64,000 nt of DNA, taken from the NCBI RefSeq assembly GCF_014697585.1, contig NZ_JACJSB010000021.1, forward strand, positions 1-64,000, written 5' to 3'. Below the pieces are notes generated by a model. It was not told the DNA's origin. It saw only the letters and a program-made list of their open reading frames with translations, and ran no database searches. The translations under genes were made by a program, and so were the position numbers. The stretch comes from Dolichospermum sp. FACHB-1091. Its GTDB lineage: Bacteria; Cyanobacteriota; Cyanobacteriia; Cyanobacteriales; Nostocaceae. This document shows, piece by piece, positions 17,735 through 27,001 of this stretch; the first letter of the stretch is position 1, and each line of letters starts with the position of its first letter.

Positions 17735-20700
17735 AAATTAATTCATAAATACGGTTATTAACTTTGAAGAGACCTTGTTTTTTGATCACTAACCCTGATA
17801 AAACTAATTCTTTTTCTACAGCACTATCAGTCAGGATAATTTCTTCCTGTTCTAACACCTGACAGTAAAATTCTAAGAGTTGGGCTGATTGTTTACTGTT
17901 GAGAAGGCGATCTCGAATTGTTTTCAAATGCTCTGGTTCATCCTGATATTCCCAATGCTGGATTACCTGGGTTTGGATTAAGTTCTCGATCCAGGCCGCT
18001 TCATCGTTAACGGGAATGGGAGTAGTAGTATCACGAATCAGTTTACAGATTTTTTGAGTGAGAAAGGGTTGACCATTTGTCCAGTTTAAGACTTCTTTGA
18101 GCAAGGTTTGGGGATTACTGACTTTTTCGCCTAAGCCTTGCAATAAAGGTTGGGCTTCATGTTCTTTAAAGCCTTCTAGATAAACGGCTTGACCAATATT
18201 AAAAGGGGTTATCTGAACATCGTTCATTAAATCGCTAGGCGTTGTGACTCCAAAAAGAGCGAAGGTCAAACGTTGATAGGCGGGATTAAGACTACGTTGA
18301 TTGTAACAGGAACGAATCAGGGCAAAAAAGTCATGAACGGGGAATTTTAAGGCGAGAACGCTATCAATTTCATCAATAAAAATAACCAAGGGTTTGGTGG
18401 GAATGCCATTTCCTACACCTGCTTCAGTTAATAGCACCTCTTCGATCAATTCACCTAATCTTTGAACAGGGGAAATATCCTCTCGTTCTTGCCACCAGGT
18501 TTTTAAATTAATTTTGCTCCGCAAATCAAAACGGCGCAATAGCTCAAAGGCAAATCCTTTATACCATTGTTCTGGAGTCACGTTTTCACTACCGATACGG
18601 GTCATATCAATGGGCGCACAGCAATAACCCTCGCGCTGGAGATAGTCAATCATCCGCACCATTAAGCTAGATTTGCCCACCTGTCGGGCATTAAGAACAT
18701 AGGAAAATTCTCCTTGTTTTAGGGCTTTATACAGGTAGCGATCGCCTGCTCGGACGACGTAGGTAGAGGCATCCATCGGCAAGCTTCCGCCTACTTGGTA
18801 ATCAAAAGTTGAAAAGGATTCTTCGCTACGGAGTAAATCATTTTCAAAACGGAGTTCGGCTTGGGTGGCTTTGAGGATTTCTAGGGTTTGGGAGAGTTCT
18901 TTGGTACGTTCTTCTACTTTTTGTTCTAGGGTTTGGTAGAGTCGGGAGTTGTCAATCGAAATGGCGGCTTGGGCGGACAGTATATTTAAAAGTTCGATGC
19001 GTTCAGGTATAAAAGCATCTGTGGTTAAGTTATTTTCGAGATAGACAATACCGCTTAGGTTTCCTTGATTGAGTAAAGGTACGCAGAGAATGGATTTTGT
19101 TTGGTTGGCGATAATATAGCGATCGTTAACAAATTGCCCTTCTGAGACGGCGTTATTTAAAACGAGAGATTCTTGGGTACGAGCGACATAGTTAATAATG
19201 GTTGTCGGTAAAATGGGAATATCGTTATCAGTATTTACTGAGTCTATGGGAATAGATTGCAAGAGATTAACTTCGTCGTTATTGGCTGTTCCTTCGGCTT
19301 CGATAACCCAATTATCCTCTTTTTTTAAAATCAGGCAACCTTTTCGCGCTCCTGCATTTTCGATGGTAATTTTTATCAGTTTTTGTAGTAGATTTTCGAG
19401 ATTGACTTCACCTGAGATGGCTTGGGAGGCTTTAAGAATGGTTGTCAGATCAAGCACTTCTCCATCGCTTCCAGTGGTGGAGATCCTTGTACTCAGTTTA
19501 TTAGATTTACTTTGATTGGTTATACCCAATAAATATTGAGGATATTCTTCTTCTAGTTGTTTGACTTTGGCTTTTGCTCCCCAACGGAGATAACAATGAT
19601 GGGCATTTCTGAGATACAATTTACCGATCTCTTCTCGACCTAGAGAAAAATAAAATTCTGAAGCACGTTCGTAGGCTAAGGCTTCTTCATGGATAAATTC
19701 ATATTTTTTCGCTCCTTGAATGGCTTTTTCATAATATTCTTCTGCTTGCCAATTTTGACCTAAAACTCTAGCTTTTTCTGCTTCAACTAGATCATATTTG
19801 TGTTGAAAATTGGATTGACAGTGGCAAACCCATATTGTCATACTCTTCTGATTTTTTTCAACTTTATTCAGTAATTCTTTTTGTTGATTATAGTCACAAT
19901 TACGGTAGTGAGCCAGAGAGCTAAGAGAAGAATAAAAGTTATGTTGTGCTTTAAATGAGGCTGCACCACTCGTTACCTCTACATATTTTTCTGTATGTTG
20001 ACTATTTTCCAAAGATTCAAAAAATGCTTTAAAAATATAACAATCCACCATTTTTCCAAAATAATAAATAAATAGTAACCATTGATTATTTTGCTCAAGA
20101 TATTTTTGTAAACGTTTATCTTCTTCATCTTGAGAATTTCCTAATAAGAAAAAATCTTTATTGCAATTAATATCTCGAACTCGTACATATTTAGCAGTAT
20201 TGTTTACAATTTCTAGACAACCACGAGCATATTCTTGATTAAGTTTGGTTACTAATTGAATATATTTTTGAGAATTCTGTTCAATCTCTTCTAAATTAGA
20301 TCCTCCCATAAATTTGATAATACAATAAGCAAAAGCCAGAAAACCAACATATTCATAATGTCCTGTATTAAGTCCTTGTTGCAAGCCATAAAGTAATTTT
20401 TCTTCAAGGATTGGGTCATTTAGCGGATTTTTCCAACACCATATATAAGCATAATATATAAAGATTACTTCGATTTTAAATTTCTGATTATTATCCTTTT
20501 CTGATAATTTAATAGCTAGTTTTCCAAACTTATAACTATAATCAATTTCTGTCGTCATTGCCAACGTGAGCATTCCATAAAAAGCATAAATCGTAGAAGC
20601 TTGTGGAGGATTACCGTATTTGATACAGAGACGAGTTAAGGTTAGTACCAATTCCGTAAATAGAAGAAAATTAGTTGTATTTGAAGCAGAGAGAATTTGC

Positions 20701-23597
20701 TGTATTATTTTAATAGCTGCTAGTTTTTTAGCATCAGTCATTAGAAAGTTATCGGCTAGGTCTTCAATCGATTTGTTTTTTAAAAGCAACTTTATGGATT
20801 TCTGTCGGTTACTAATTCTTTTTTTTATTTCATTTTCTTGAAGAGAAATTTTGATATCTAGTTCTAGTAAAACGTTGATGGCAATATCTATCGCTTTTTG
20901 AGGCTGAAATATGGCGAAGTAGTAAATAATTTGTATTTCATATACCTTGAGTTTGTCGAATTGGTTTTTAGCTCTCTTTAAAAGAGTCTTAGATAGTTTC
21001 TCGATTTGAGTAAATTTAGTATTTAAGTAAAAGGCTTCTAAGGTTTCAACATAAAGTTCTAGAGTCAATTCATAATCCGTTTTCCAGCTATTTAATGTCA
21101 ACAATTCTAACCCCTTTTCTAAATATCTTAAAGCCGAGTCATAAGCTGTTGACGTTTTTGCCTTTTTTGCTGCTTTTAAATTTAACTTAGCCAGTTCTTT
21201 TTTTTCTAATTGATCGGTAATTAATATTGCTCCCTTATTAAGTTGATTAACAATATCAAATATTTTCTCTTCTAATTCATGCTCTCCTTGATATTTTTCT
21301 AATAAAATACGTCCTATTTGCAGATGAAAATGTTCTTTTTCTTTTTCCGAAATGAGAGACTGAGCCGCTTCTTGCACTCGGTCATGTAAAAACCGATAAT
21401 GAATATCGCCTGAATAGTAAAAAGCATCTTGTCGCTTATAGCGGTATGCACTTGAATGAGATACTTCATTTGCCCCCTCCTCGCTTGCGGGGAGGGGGTT
21501 GGGGGTGGGGTTCTTGTATCTCACTAAACCGAGAACCGCTATATTATTTGACAACTTTTCTGCATTCCACAGTAGAGGAAATTTGTAATTGTTATCCAAG
21601 GGAACGACTAAGCCTTCATCAAGAGAAGACTGTAGTTCTTGAGCTGTAGTTATATCAGATGTCTTATTAATAGTGGCAAGAATTTCTAAATTAAACTGAT
21701 TCCCAATACAAGCTGCTATTTTGAGAATTTGTTGAGTTTTTGGAGATAATTTGTCTATTTTGCTAACCATTAATTCAACTACATTATCAGTAATCGATAC
21801 ACTTTCAATTTGCTGTATATTCCATTGCCAATAACCTTGTTGATTTTCTTCAGAATTAAGAAGAGTTCGAGACAGATTAAATACTAATAAATTTTCTTTG
21901 TGCAAAAAATAGAGAAGTTGCGTCAGAAAAAAAGGATTTCCTTCTGTTTTTTTGAAAACTAACTTAGCTAAAGGTTTTGAAACTTCTCTTGAGCAACTGA
22001 GTGTATCAGCAATTAATTGATTAATATGGTCAAATTTTAAGGGGTAAAGGGTAATCTGATGGACTAGGACTTTCCCTTGATTAATTTTCTCTAAAGTGTG
22101 CATGAGGGGATGAGTCGAACTCACTTCATTATTTCGATATGCCCCTATCATTAGAAAATATTGGTTGTCGGGATCTGACATTAATTGTTCAATTAACTTC
22201 AGAGAAGGTAAATCTGCCCACTGTAAATCATCAACAAAGATAACTAAAGGATGTTCTTGTTGGCAAAAAATACTAAGAAATCTTTTAAAAAATAAATTAA
22301 ATCGATTTTGACTTTCAGTTCTATCTAGCTCCTCTACTGGTAGCTGTTGTCCAATAATTTTTTCGACATCAGGAATTAGATCAATAATAATTTGACCATT
22401 ATTGCCCAATGCTTCTAAAATCTTCTTTTTCCAAGTTACTAGGGTTATTTCCGGTTCGCTTAACAGTTTACGGATTAAGTCTTGAAAAGCCTGAGCAATC
22501 GCATAATAAGGAATATCCCGCTTCAGTTTGTCAAATTTACCACTAATAAATTGTCCTCGTTGGCGTGTAATGGGTTTGTGAATTTCATTGACTAAAGCAG
22601 ATTTTCCAATGCCTGAATAACCAGAGATGAGAATCATTCCCGTTGTCCCTTGACTAACTTTCTCAAAAGTCGTTAAAAGTTGAATAACTTCCTGTTCTCG
22701 ACCATACAGTTTTTGAGAAATATGAAACTTCTGGGCAATATCCTGACTTCCTAAAGGAAACTGAGAAATTTGCCCTAGAGTCTTTAATTGATTAAGACAG
22801 GTTTCTAAATCAGCTTTAATTCCCCAAGCACTTTGATATCTTTCCTCTGGGGTTTTAGCCAACAATTTTCTGACGATATTAGATACAGCTAAGGGAAGAT
22901 CAGGAATTAGTTCATGCACTGGTAATGGTTGTTGTGCGATATGACAATGAACTAACTCCATTGGGTCAGTGGCTTCAAAAGGAAGTTTGTTGGTTAAAAG
23001 TTCATAGAAAGTAACACCAAGAGAATAAAAATCACTGCGATGATCTATTCCTCGGTTCATTCTACCTGTTTGTTCTGGCGCAATATAAGCTAAAGTTCCT
23101 TCTAGTTGATTAAGGGGGCAAACCGTTAGTAATTCTTGAGATAAAGGGGTAGCAATGCCAAAGTCAATGATTTTGAGTTGTTCTGTTTGCAGGTTATAAA
23201 CAATATTAGAAGGGTTAATGTCTTTGTGAATAATGTTGGCAGCGTGAATTGCGTCTAAGCTCTCAGTTATTTTAATCGCAATAGTGAGAAAGTTTTCTAC
23301 GCTTAATTGACCCTGGGATAGTAATGATTTTAAAGATTGACCGCCAAAGTCTTCTAAAATTATTGCTAAAGTATTCTCATATCGCTCTAAGTTATAAGCT
23401 TTAACAATACTATCCGTATTAAAAGAACGAGTAATTTCATATTCTTGTTTATAGCGTGTGAGTTCTGAAGGAGTAGGATAGTTTTCTTTGAGAACTTTAA
23501 GAATAATAGGTTGATTATCTAGCTTTAGTTTGGCTCGATAAACTAATGAGTTAGCACTTTCATAGATTTTTTCGATAATCTGATAGTTTGTTAACAT
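17697..23597 (-). CDS. Ser/Thr kinase - ATPase - GAF - AAA-like fusion protein (1966 aa)
   Basis: Domains in order: a protein kinase (1-270) with Lys in ILKVLKE, catalytic HKDINPSN (about 124) and DFG (IIDFGIAT); a large ATPase of the AfsR/MalT-like class (about 295-620) with P-loop SGYSGIGKS and FVDDLQWAD; a long helical repeat region (about 720-1380); a GAF domain (about 1395-1545); a coiled coil (about 1550-1590); and a C-terminal AAA-like domain of the Pfam AAA_35 type with P-loop [11 protein letters not shown] (about 1635) and Walker [10 protein letters not shown]. Most cyanobacterial relatives end in a histidine kinase; here the AAA-like domain takes that place. A MITE adds about 35 residues at 686-720. 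It is probably a cytoplasmic multi-input signalling protein; the input is unknown. Confidence 0.85.
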   Translation of the reverse strand: MLTNYQIIEKIYESANSLVYRAKLKLDNQPIILKVLKENYPTPSELTRYKQEYEITRSFNTDSIVKAYNLERYENTLAIILEDFGGQSLKSLLSQGQLSVENFLTIAIKITESLDAIHAANIIHKDINPSNIVYNLQTEQLKIIDFGIATPLSQELLTVCPLNQLEGTLAYIAPEQTGRMNRGIDHRSDFYSLGVTFYELLTNKLPFEATDPMELVHCHIAQQPLPVHELIPDLPLAVSNIVRKLLAKTPEERYQSAWGIKADLETCLNQLKTLGQISQFPLGSQDIAQKFHISQKLYGREQEVIQLLTTFEKVSQGTTGMILISGYSGIGKSALVNEIHKPITRQRGQFISGKFDKLKRDIPYYAIAQAFQDLIRKLLSEPEITLVTWKKKILEALGNNGQIIIDLIPDVEKIIGQQLPVEELDRTESQNRFNLFFKRFLSIFCQQEHPLVIFVDDLQWADLPSLKLIEQLMSDPDNQYFLMIGAYRNNEVSSTHPLMHTLEKINQGKVLVHQITLYPLKFDHINQLIADTLSCSREVSKPLAKLVFKKTEGNPFFLTQLLYFLHKENLLVFNLSRTLLNSEENQQGYWQWNIQQIESVSITDNVVELMVSKIDKLSPKTQQILKIAACIGNQFNLEILATINKTSDITTAQELQSSLDEGLVVPLDNNYKFPLLWNAEKLSNNIAVLGLVRYKNPTPNPLPASEEGANEVSHSSAYRYKRQDAFYYSGDIHYRFLHDRVQEAAQSLISEKEKEHFHLQIGRILLEKYQGEHELEEKIFDIVNQLNKGAILITDQLEKKELAKLNLKAAKKAKTSTAYDSALRYLEKGLELLTLNSWKTDYELTLELYVETLEAFYLNTKFTQIEKLSKTLLKRAKNQFDKLKVYEIQIIYYFAIFQPQKAIDIAINVLLELDIKISLQENEIKKRISNRQKSIKLLLKNKSIEDLADNFLMTDAKKLAAIKIIQQILSASNTTNFLLFTELVLTLTRLCIKYGNPPQASTIYAFYGMLTLAMTTEIDYSYKFGKLAIKLSEKDNNQKFKIEVIFIYYAYIWCWKNPLNDPILEEKLLYGLQQGLNTGHYEYVGFLAFAYCIIKFMGGSNLEEIEQNSQKYIQLVTKLNQEYARGCLEIVNNTAKYVRVRDINCNKDFFLLGNSQDEEDKRLQKYLEQNNQWLLFIYYFGKMVDCYIFKAFFESLENSQHTEKYVEVTSGAASFKAQHNFYSSLSSLAHYRNCDYNQQKELLNKVEKNQKSMTIWVCHCQSNFQHKYDLVEAEKARVLGQNWQAEEYYEKAIQGAKKYEFIHEEALAYERASEFYFSLGREEIGKLYLRNAHHCYLRWGAKAKVKQLEEEYPQYLLGITNQSKSNKLSTRISTTGSDGEVLDLTTILKASQAISGEVNLENLLQKLIKITIENAGARKGCLILKKEDNWVIEAEGTANNDEVNLLQSIPIDSVNTDNDIPILPTTIINYVARTQESLVLNNAVSEGQFVNDRYIIANQTKSILCVPLLNQGNLSGIVYLENNLTTDAFIPERIELLNILSAQAAISIDNSRLYQTLEQKVEERTKELSQTLEILKATQAELRFENDLLRSEESFSTFDYQVGGSLPMDASTYVVRAGDRYLYKALKQGEFSYVLNARQVGKSSLMVRMIDYLQREGYCCAPIDMTRIGSENVTPEQWYKGFAFELLRRFDLRSKINLKTWWQEREDISPVQRLGELIEEVLLTEAGVGNGIPTKPLVIFIDEIDSVLALKFPVHDFFALIRSCYNQRSLNPAYQRLTFALFGVTTPSDLMNDVQITPFNIGQAVYLEGFKEHEAQPLLQGLGEKVSNPQTLLKEVLNWTNGQPFLTQKICKLIRDTTTPIPVNDEAAWIENLIQTQVIQHWEYQDEPEHLKTIRDRLLNSKQSAQLLEFYCQVLEQEEIILTDSAVEKELVLSGLVIKKQGLFKVNNRIYELIFNKSWLKKYHDF
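21437..21543. mobile_element. MITE inserted in frame in the kinase gene
   Basis: A 107-bp element has terminal inverted repeats of about 28 bp (TATAGCGGT...TGAGATAC at the left, its imperfect complement GTATCTCA...ACCGCTATA at the right). The middle is GC-rich and palindromic (about 21473-21507). The ends are TA, consistent with a TA target duplication. If the insertion is 103 bp plus 2 bp, the net gain is 105 bp, 35 codons, so the host frame stays open. Confidence 0.8.
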
Positions 23598-23945
23598 AAT
23601 ACTTGTAGCCTGTTTTGATGTTATCCTATATAGAAATCAGCCATAAGATGAGCTAATTAGTGAGGTTTAGCACTCTGCTAATTTACGGCTTACTCTATCC
23701 ATTGAGATTCAATTATTTACAAAGAACGAAGACGTATATAAGCGCAAGACAGGATGACGTAGTCTAATTGCTTATGCCTCCAGCTACCAGAGTCGCCGGG
23801 AGGATAAAATGGGTAACGCCCCTCCTAAGGTACAGATTGCCTAGACAGGTTGATTGCCGTTCCTGTTGCGAACAGTATAAAACACTATAGAACACTGTAG
23901 AACACAAAAAGATAAATTCTCTTGTCTTTTTCACCCATCTTTGCC
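23598..23945. other. Gene-free region between the kinase gene and the accessory island
   Basis: No gene is supported here. A short GC-rich patch (about 23770-23880) can fold (CCTCC...GGGAGG around 23777-23803), and AGAACACT-like units repeat at 23876-23905. The kinase promoter must lie near 23600-23650 but no clear boxes were found. Confidence 0.4.
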
Positions 23946-23972
23946 AAAAAAAAGAAACGCGGTTAAAACCGC
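23946..23972 (-). terminator. Rho-independent terminator after the amidohydrolase
   Basis: On the minus strand the stem GCGGTT / AACCGC (23959-23972) with a TT loop is followed by GTTTC and eight T residues (23946-23953 on the plus strand are A). A second hairpin CTCAGG...CCTGAG lies just upstream (about 23988-24008). Confidence 0.7.
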
Positions 23973-24040
23973 TTGTATCGCTTATATCTCAGGTCTGAAG
24001 ACCCTGAGCTTTACGCTGACCGGATAATCCTGTAATAGTT

Positions 24041-25126
24041 TTAACTTAGTCCATAAAAGCGGGCGGGATTATGCCACAGTATTTTTTCCACCGTTTCTCT
24101 CGATAAATCTTTCTCAAGCTTAACCACTTGACTGACAATATCGGGCTTATGATCCATGTGTGGATAATCTGAGCCAAATATAATATTGTCATTACCAATA
24201 TAGTCTATAAGTTGAGACAGATAAGGTTCAGAGGGTTCGATCGCAATATAACATTGACGGCGAAAATACTCTGATGGCAGCGATTTTACATGATTTTCGA
24301 CTTCCCACTGTAAAGTTTTGTACTCCTCATCAAGTCGCCATAGCCAATAGGGTAGCCAACCACAGCCCGACTCCAAAAACCCGATTCTCAAGTTTGGATG
24401 ACGTTCTAAAACCCCCCCCTCAATCAAAGCCAACAGTGCCATCATCTGCTCCATCGGATGGGAACAGGCATGAAGCGCGAAACGAGTGTTAAATCTATCC
24501 GCGCCCGTTGTGGGTAAACGACTCCAATGGCCTTCATGAAGCCCCACCGCGATGTCCAAAGCTTCACATTCTGTCCAAAAAGGTTCGTAAGCTGGATCGC
24601 TCAAAATTCTACCCTTAACAGGATTAGGACGCAAAAAAACAGCTTTCCAGCCAAAATTAGCAATACGGCGCAACTCTTTCACCATTCCTTCAGAATCATG
24701 TTGATTGATCGCTCCTACTCCTCTTAACTTATCAGGATCGTAACTACAAAATTCCTCATATAACCAAGTATTATAGGCATAGGTAAAAGCTCCAATCACT
24801 GCGGGAGGTAGGCTATCAATGGCAAACAGCCAGAGTCCGTAGTTAGGATAAATCAAAGCAACATCCATTCCCATTTGCATCATTGACTGAACATGGGATT
24901 CAGGATTATAGCGATTGAGATAAGCATGAGGATAAGCCTGCATCATTTGCTTATTTGCTTCTTGTTGAAGTTTTTTAGGGATGTTTTGGCTAATGGGTTC
25001 TCCTTTGATTTTCATGTCATGAGAAGGGGCAAACTCTCGAAATTCAGGATCGAGGTATTTCACCCACATATCCGGCGGTTCGATCACATGGGCATCGGCA
25101 TCAATAATCTTGTATCCATTGAGCAT
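24041..25126 (-). CDS. Amidohydrolase-family metal-dependent hydrolase
   Basis: This 361-residue protein belongs to the amidohydrolase 2 (ACMSD-like, TIM-barrel) family. Metal-site residues are visible: DADAHVIEP at residues 9-17, the GLHEG His near 195, HACSHP near 218-224, and GSDYPHMDH near 320 supplying the catalytic Asp. The substrate is unknown; family members decarboxylate or hydrolyse small molecules. The gene begins 21 nt after the stop of a 32-codon ghost of the PatD-like cyclodehydratase, so it was once the next gene of that operon. A second, degenerate copy is at 26604-26977. A role in processing or tailoring of an azoline peptide is inference only. Confidence 0.85.
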   Translation of the reverse strand: MLNGYKIIDADAHVIEPPDMWVKYLDPEFREFAPSHDMKIKGEPISQNIPKKLQQEANKQMMQAYPHAYLNRYNPESHVQSMMQMGMDVALIYPNYGLWLFAIDSLPPAVIGAFTYAYNTWLYEEFCSYDPDKLRGVGAINQHDSEGMVKELRRIANFGWKAVFLRPNPVKGRILSDPAYEPFWTECEALDIAVGLHEGHWSRLPTTGADRFNTRFALHACSHPMEQMMALLALIEGGVLERHPNLRIGFLESGCGWLPYWLWRLDEEYKTLQWEVENHVKSLPSEYFRRQCYIAIEPSEPYLSQLIDYIGNDNIIFGSDYPHMDHKPDIVSQVVKLEKDLSRETVEKILWHNPARFYGLS

Positions 25127-25147
25127 AAATTAAAGATCCAATAAGAT

Positions 25148-25242
25148 TTACATCCACGTCGGGAAGGGATTGAGTTGATTTTCTGTTAAAGACTCAGACA
25201 ACTATCCCATTTTTGACGGTACATCATACAATCGCCCTGCCC
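25148..25242 (-). pseudogene. 3' ghost of the PatD-like cyclodehydratase
   Basis: About 32 codons ending at a TAA (25148-25150) match the last codons of 27002-29308: GRLYD..., LSESLTENQLNPFP.WM. An in-frame stop interrupts it. The 20 bp to the amidohydrolase ATG are also shared with 26978-27001, so the junction cyclodehydratase - amidohydrolase was duplicated as a block. Confidence 0.85.
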
Positions 25243-25286
25243 TCTTTTAAGTAAGAGACTTCCAATTAAAAAAATACCCAAAAATC

Positions 25287-25351
25287 TCTTGTGGTGCGGG
25301 CAGAAAAGCCCGCTAATAATACAAGGATTGCTGGATGCCCATCCCACAAGA
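25287..25351. repeat. 65-bp palindromic element (MITE-like)
   Basis: The ends TCTTGTGGTGCGGGC and GCCCATCCCACAAGA are inverted repeats matching at about 13 of 15 positions, with an internal hairpin GCGGGC-AGAAAA-GCCCGC (25296-25313). It lies between the cyclodehydratase ghost and the 375-residue gene. The rest of 25243-25417 has nothing recognisable. Confidence 0.65.
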
Positions 25352-25417
25352 TTGGATAGCGAGGCGGTGCTGCAAGCAGTTCATCTTTTTTGTGGAGTTC
25401 TCTAAAGTTCAATTGAG

Positions 25418-26545
25418 CTACAAACAGCTAAGGGGAATATAAGGGTAGGGGGGAGTATTAAATTTAGTCCCTACTAGGTATTGACCGGTTGAATCCTTAA
25501 GATAAAAAGGGAATTTTCCATTGTCGTCTTCAGCATTTGCCCAATCTTGAATTTCTTTTAAAGATAGATTGAGTTCTGAAGGAATTGGAGGGTAAGGAAT
25601 AACGAGTTTGTAAATACCAGAAGGTTTATCCCAATCAACATAAAGTTCTTGCATTTCTCCTGCGAAAATATTCCTAGATACTTCTAGATTGTACATGGTG
25701 ACTATTTCACCAGTGCTTAAAATAGGTTGACTAATTTGATGGTATTTTTGATTATCATTGGAAGCGACTTTGGAACCGACTTTGCGATACACTTGTCCTG
25801 CCAGCAAAAGACTTAATTCAATTGACCCCCAGGCTTGACTAGCCGGCGAGATCACAAATTTTGCCGGGTCTTGGACCTTAGATTTATCCTCTTTAAGTGG
25901 GTAGTAACCAACAAGCTCCTCTGGGTCATGCTTGTCAGGTTCCGCACTGTCACTGGTGAGAAAAATTTCTCTGGCAATTAATCCATCTAATATATCATCA
26001 CCATCAGGAAGTTTAGTAATTTCTCCCCAGTCACCTTCACAAAAGTACCACCAAATTTTTTTTGTCTGTCCGTTTTTGGTTATTTCTTTTGTTTTGGCTT
26101 GATAATAAGCATCCCATGTTTTTGCAATTAACTGAGACATTTTACGTCCCCGTAATAAAATTCCTATTGGATAACTTATATTACTATTCACTGTCTGATT
26201 GCTAAACACACTTACAACAGTAGATGGCGATAACTTTTTTAGAAAATCTTCCTTCAGACAAATTCCAGGAGAAGGCAAATATGCGGCTATAGTACCAACA
26301 GGATCAAAATTATTGCCATGCTTATCTTTTATACTTGGACTCGATGGAAATCCCTTTAATTTATCCGTTGTCGCCTGGTCGAGTTCCCATTTACTAAATG
26401 CTTCTCTTGATTTTAGGTTTAATGTTGTCTTTAAGATTTTCCTCGGATTCTTATTATCCTTTTGTTTGTTTTCTCCATGGTGAGGTTCGACGGTTAATAC
26501 CTGATAAAAGGTAGTTTTTTCATACCATTGATCTGGTTTGAACAT
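25418..26545 (-). CDS. Protein of unknown function inside the duplicated island (375 aa)
   Basis: I do not recognise this family. The 375-residue protein has no signal peptide and no transmembrane helix; it is rich in Lys, Asp, Trp and Tyr, and ends in a proline- and tyrosine-rich tail (NTPPYPYIPLSCL). Charged, low-complexity stretches occur near residues 23-35 (HHGENKQKDNKNPRK) and 205-225. It lies between the two cyclodehydratase / amidohydrolase copies on the same strand, so it was either carried in the duplicated block or inserted between the copies. It is uninterrupted, which suggests selection. Possible roles include an accessory protein of the azoline pathway; there is no direct evidence. 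Confidence 0.6.
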   Translation of the reverse strand: MFKPDQWYEKTTFYQVLTVEPHHGENKQKDNKNPRKILKTTLNLKSREAFSKWELDQATTDKLKGFPSSPSIKDKHGNNFDPVGTIAAYLPSPGICLKEDFLKKLSPSTVVSVFSNQTVNSNISYPIGILLRGRKMSQLIAKTWDAYYQAKTKEITKNGQTKKIWWYFCEGDWGEITKLPDGDDILDGLIAREIFLTSDSAEPDKHDPEELVGYYPLKEDKSKVQDPAKFVISPASQAWGSIELSLLLAGQVYRKVGSKVASNDNQKYHQISQPILSTGEIVTMYNLEVSRNIFAGEMQELYVDWDKPSGIYKLVIPYPPIPSELNLSLKEIQDWANAEDDNGKFPFYLKDSTGQYLVGTKFNTPPYPYIPLSCL

Positions 26546-26784
26546 AATTTTTATCCTAATTCTCCTAAATGATCTTGGTTCTCAAAGTTTTAGTAACTTA
26601 TATTCAACCATAAAAATGAAGTGGATTATGAAAAACAATTTTTTCCACTATCTCCTGTGACAACATTGTTTCAATATCGGTAAGATAAGGCTCAAAGGGT
26701 TCGACTGCAATGTTGTATTCCAGTCGAAAATACTCTGATGGCAACAGTTTAACAGAATCTTTTACTTCCCAATAAACTTCATGA

Positions 26785-26856
26785 CAAGGGAACAGGGAAC
26801 AGGTTTTGGGCAACTTTACTTTTCGTTACTTATGTCGTTTTTTTCCGTTTACCTGC
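26785..26856 (-). repeat. Dispersed repeat copy 1 (about 65 bp)
   Basis: The minus strand reads GTAAACGGAAAAAAACGAC..., continuing through AAAGTTGCCCAAAACC, and matches 56163-56236 on the plus strand at almost every position. It sits inside the amidohydrolase pseudogene. Confidence 0.8.
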
Positions 26857-26857
26857 T

Positions 26858-26883
26858 TAGAGACGTTCCATGGAACGTCTCTA
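26858..26883. repeat. Perfect 26-bp palindrome
   Basis: TAGAGACGTTCCA is followed directly by its exact complement TGGAACGTCTCTA, with no spacer. It lies inside the amidohydrolase pseudogene beside the dispersed repeat, and is probably part of a short repetitive element. Confidence 0.8.
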
Positions 26884-27001
26884 CAAGGGTTTTGAAATCA
26901 TCAAAAATCATTTTCATACCTCAAATCAGCAACGCCCATATTTCTAATCGCACATCAATTTTGTATCCATTGAGCATAAATTAAATATCCAACAATTTGA
27001 T

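Larger units (their letters stand above)
26604..26977 (-). pseudogene. Degenerate second copy of the amidohydrolase
   Basis: The start (MLNGYKI at 26957-26977) and end (WEVKDSVKLLPSEYF..., then ...EIVEKIVFHNPLHFYG, 26604-26780) of the intact gene at 24041-25126 are recognisable. Everything between residue 8 and about 265 is gone, replaced by repeats (26781-26935). A further internal deletion of about 36 codons removes the catalytic GSDYPHMDH motif. It directly follows the intact cyclodehydratase, 24 nt after its stop. Confidence 0.88.
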
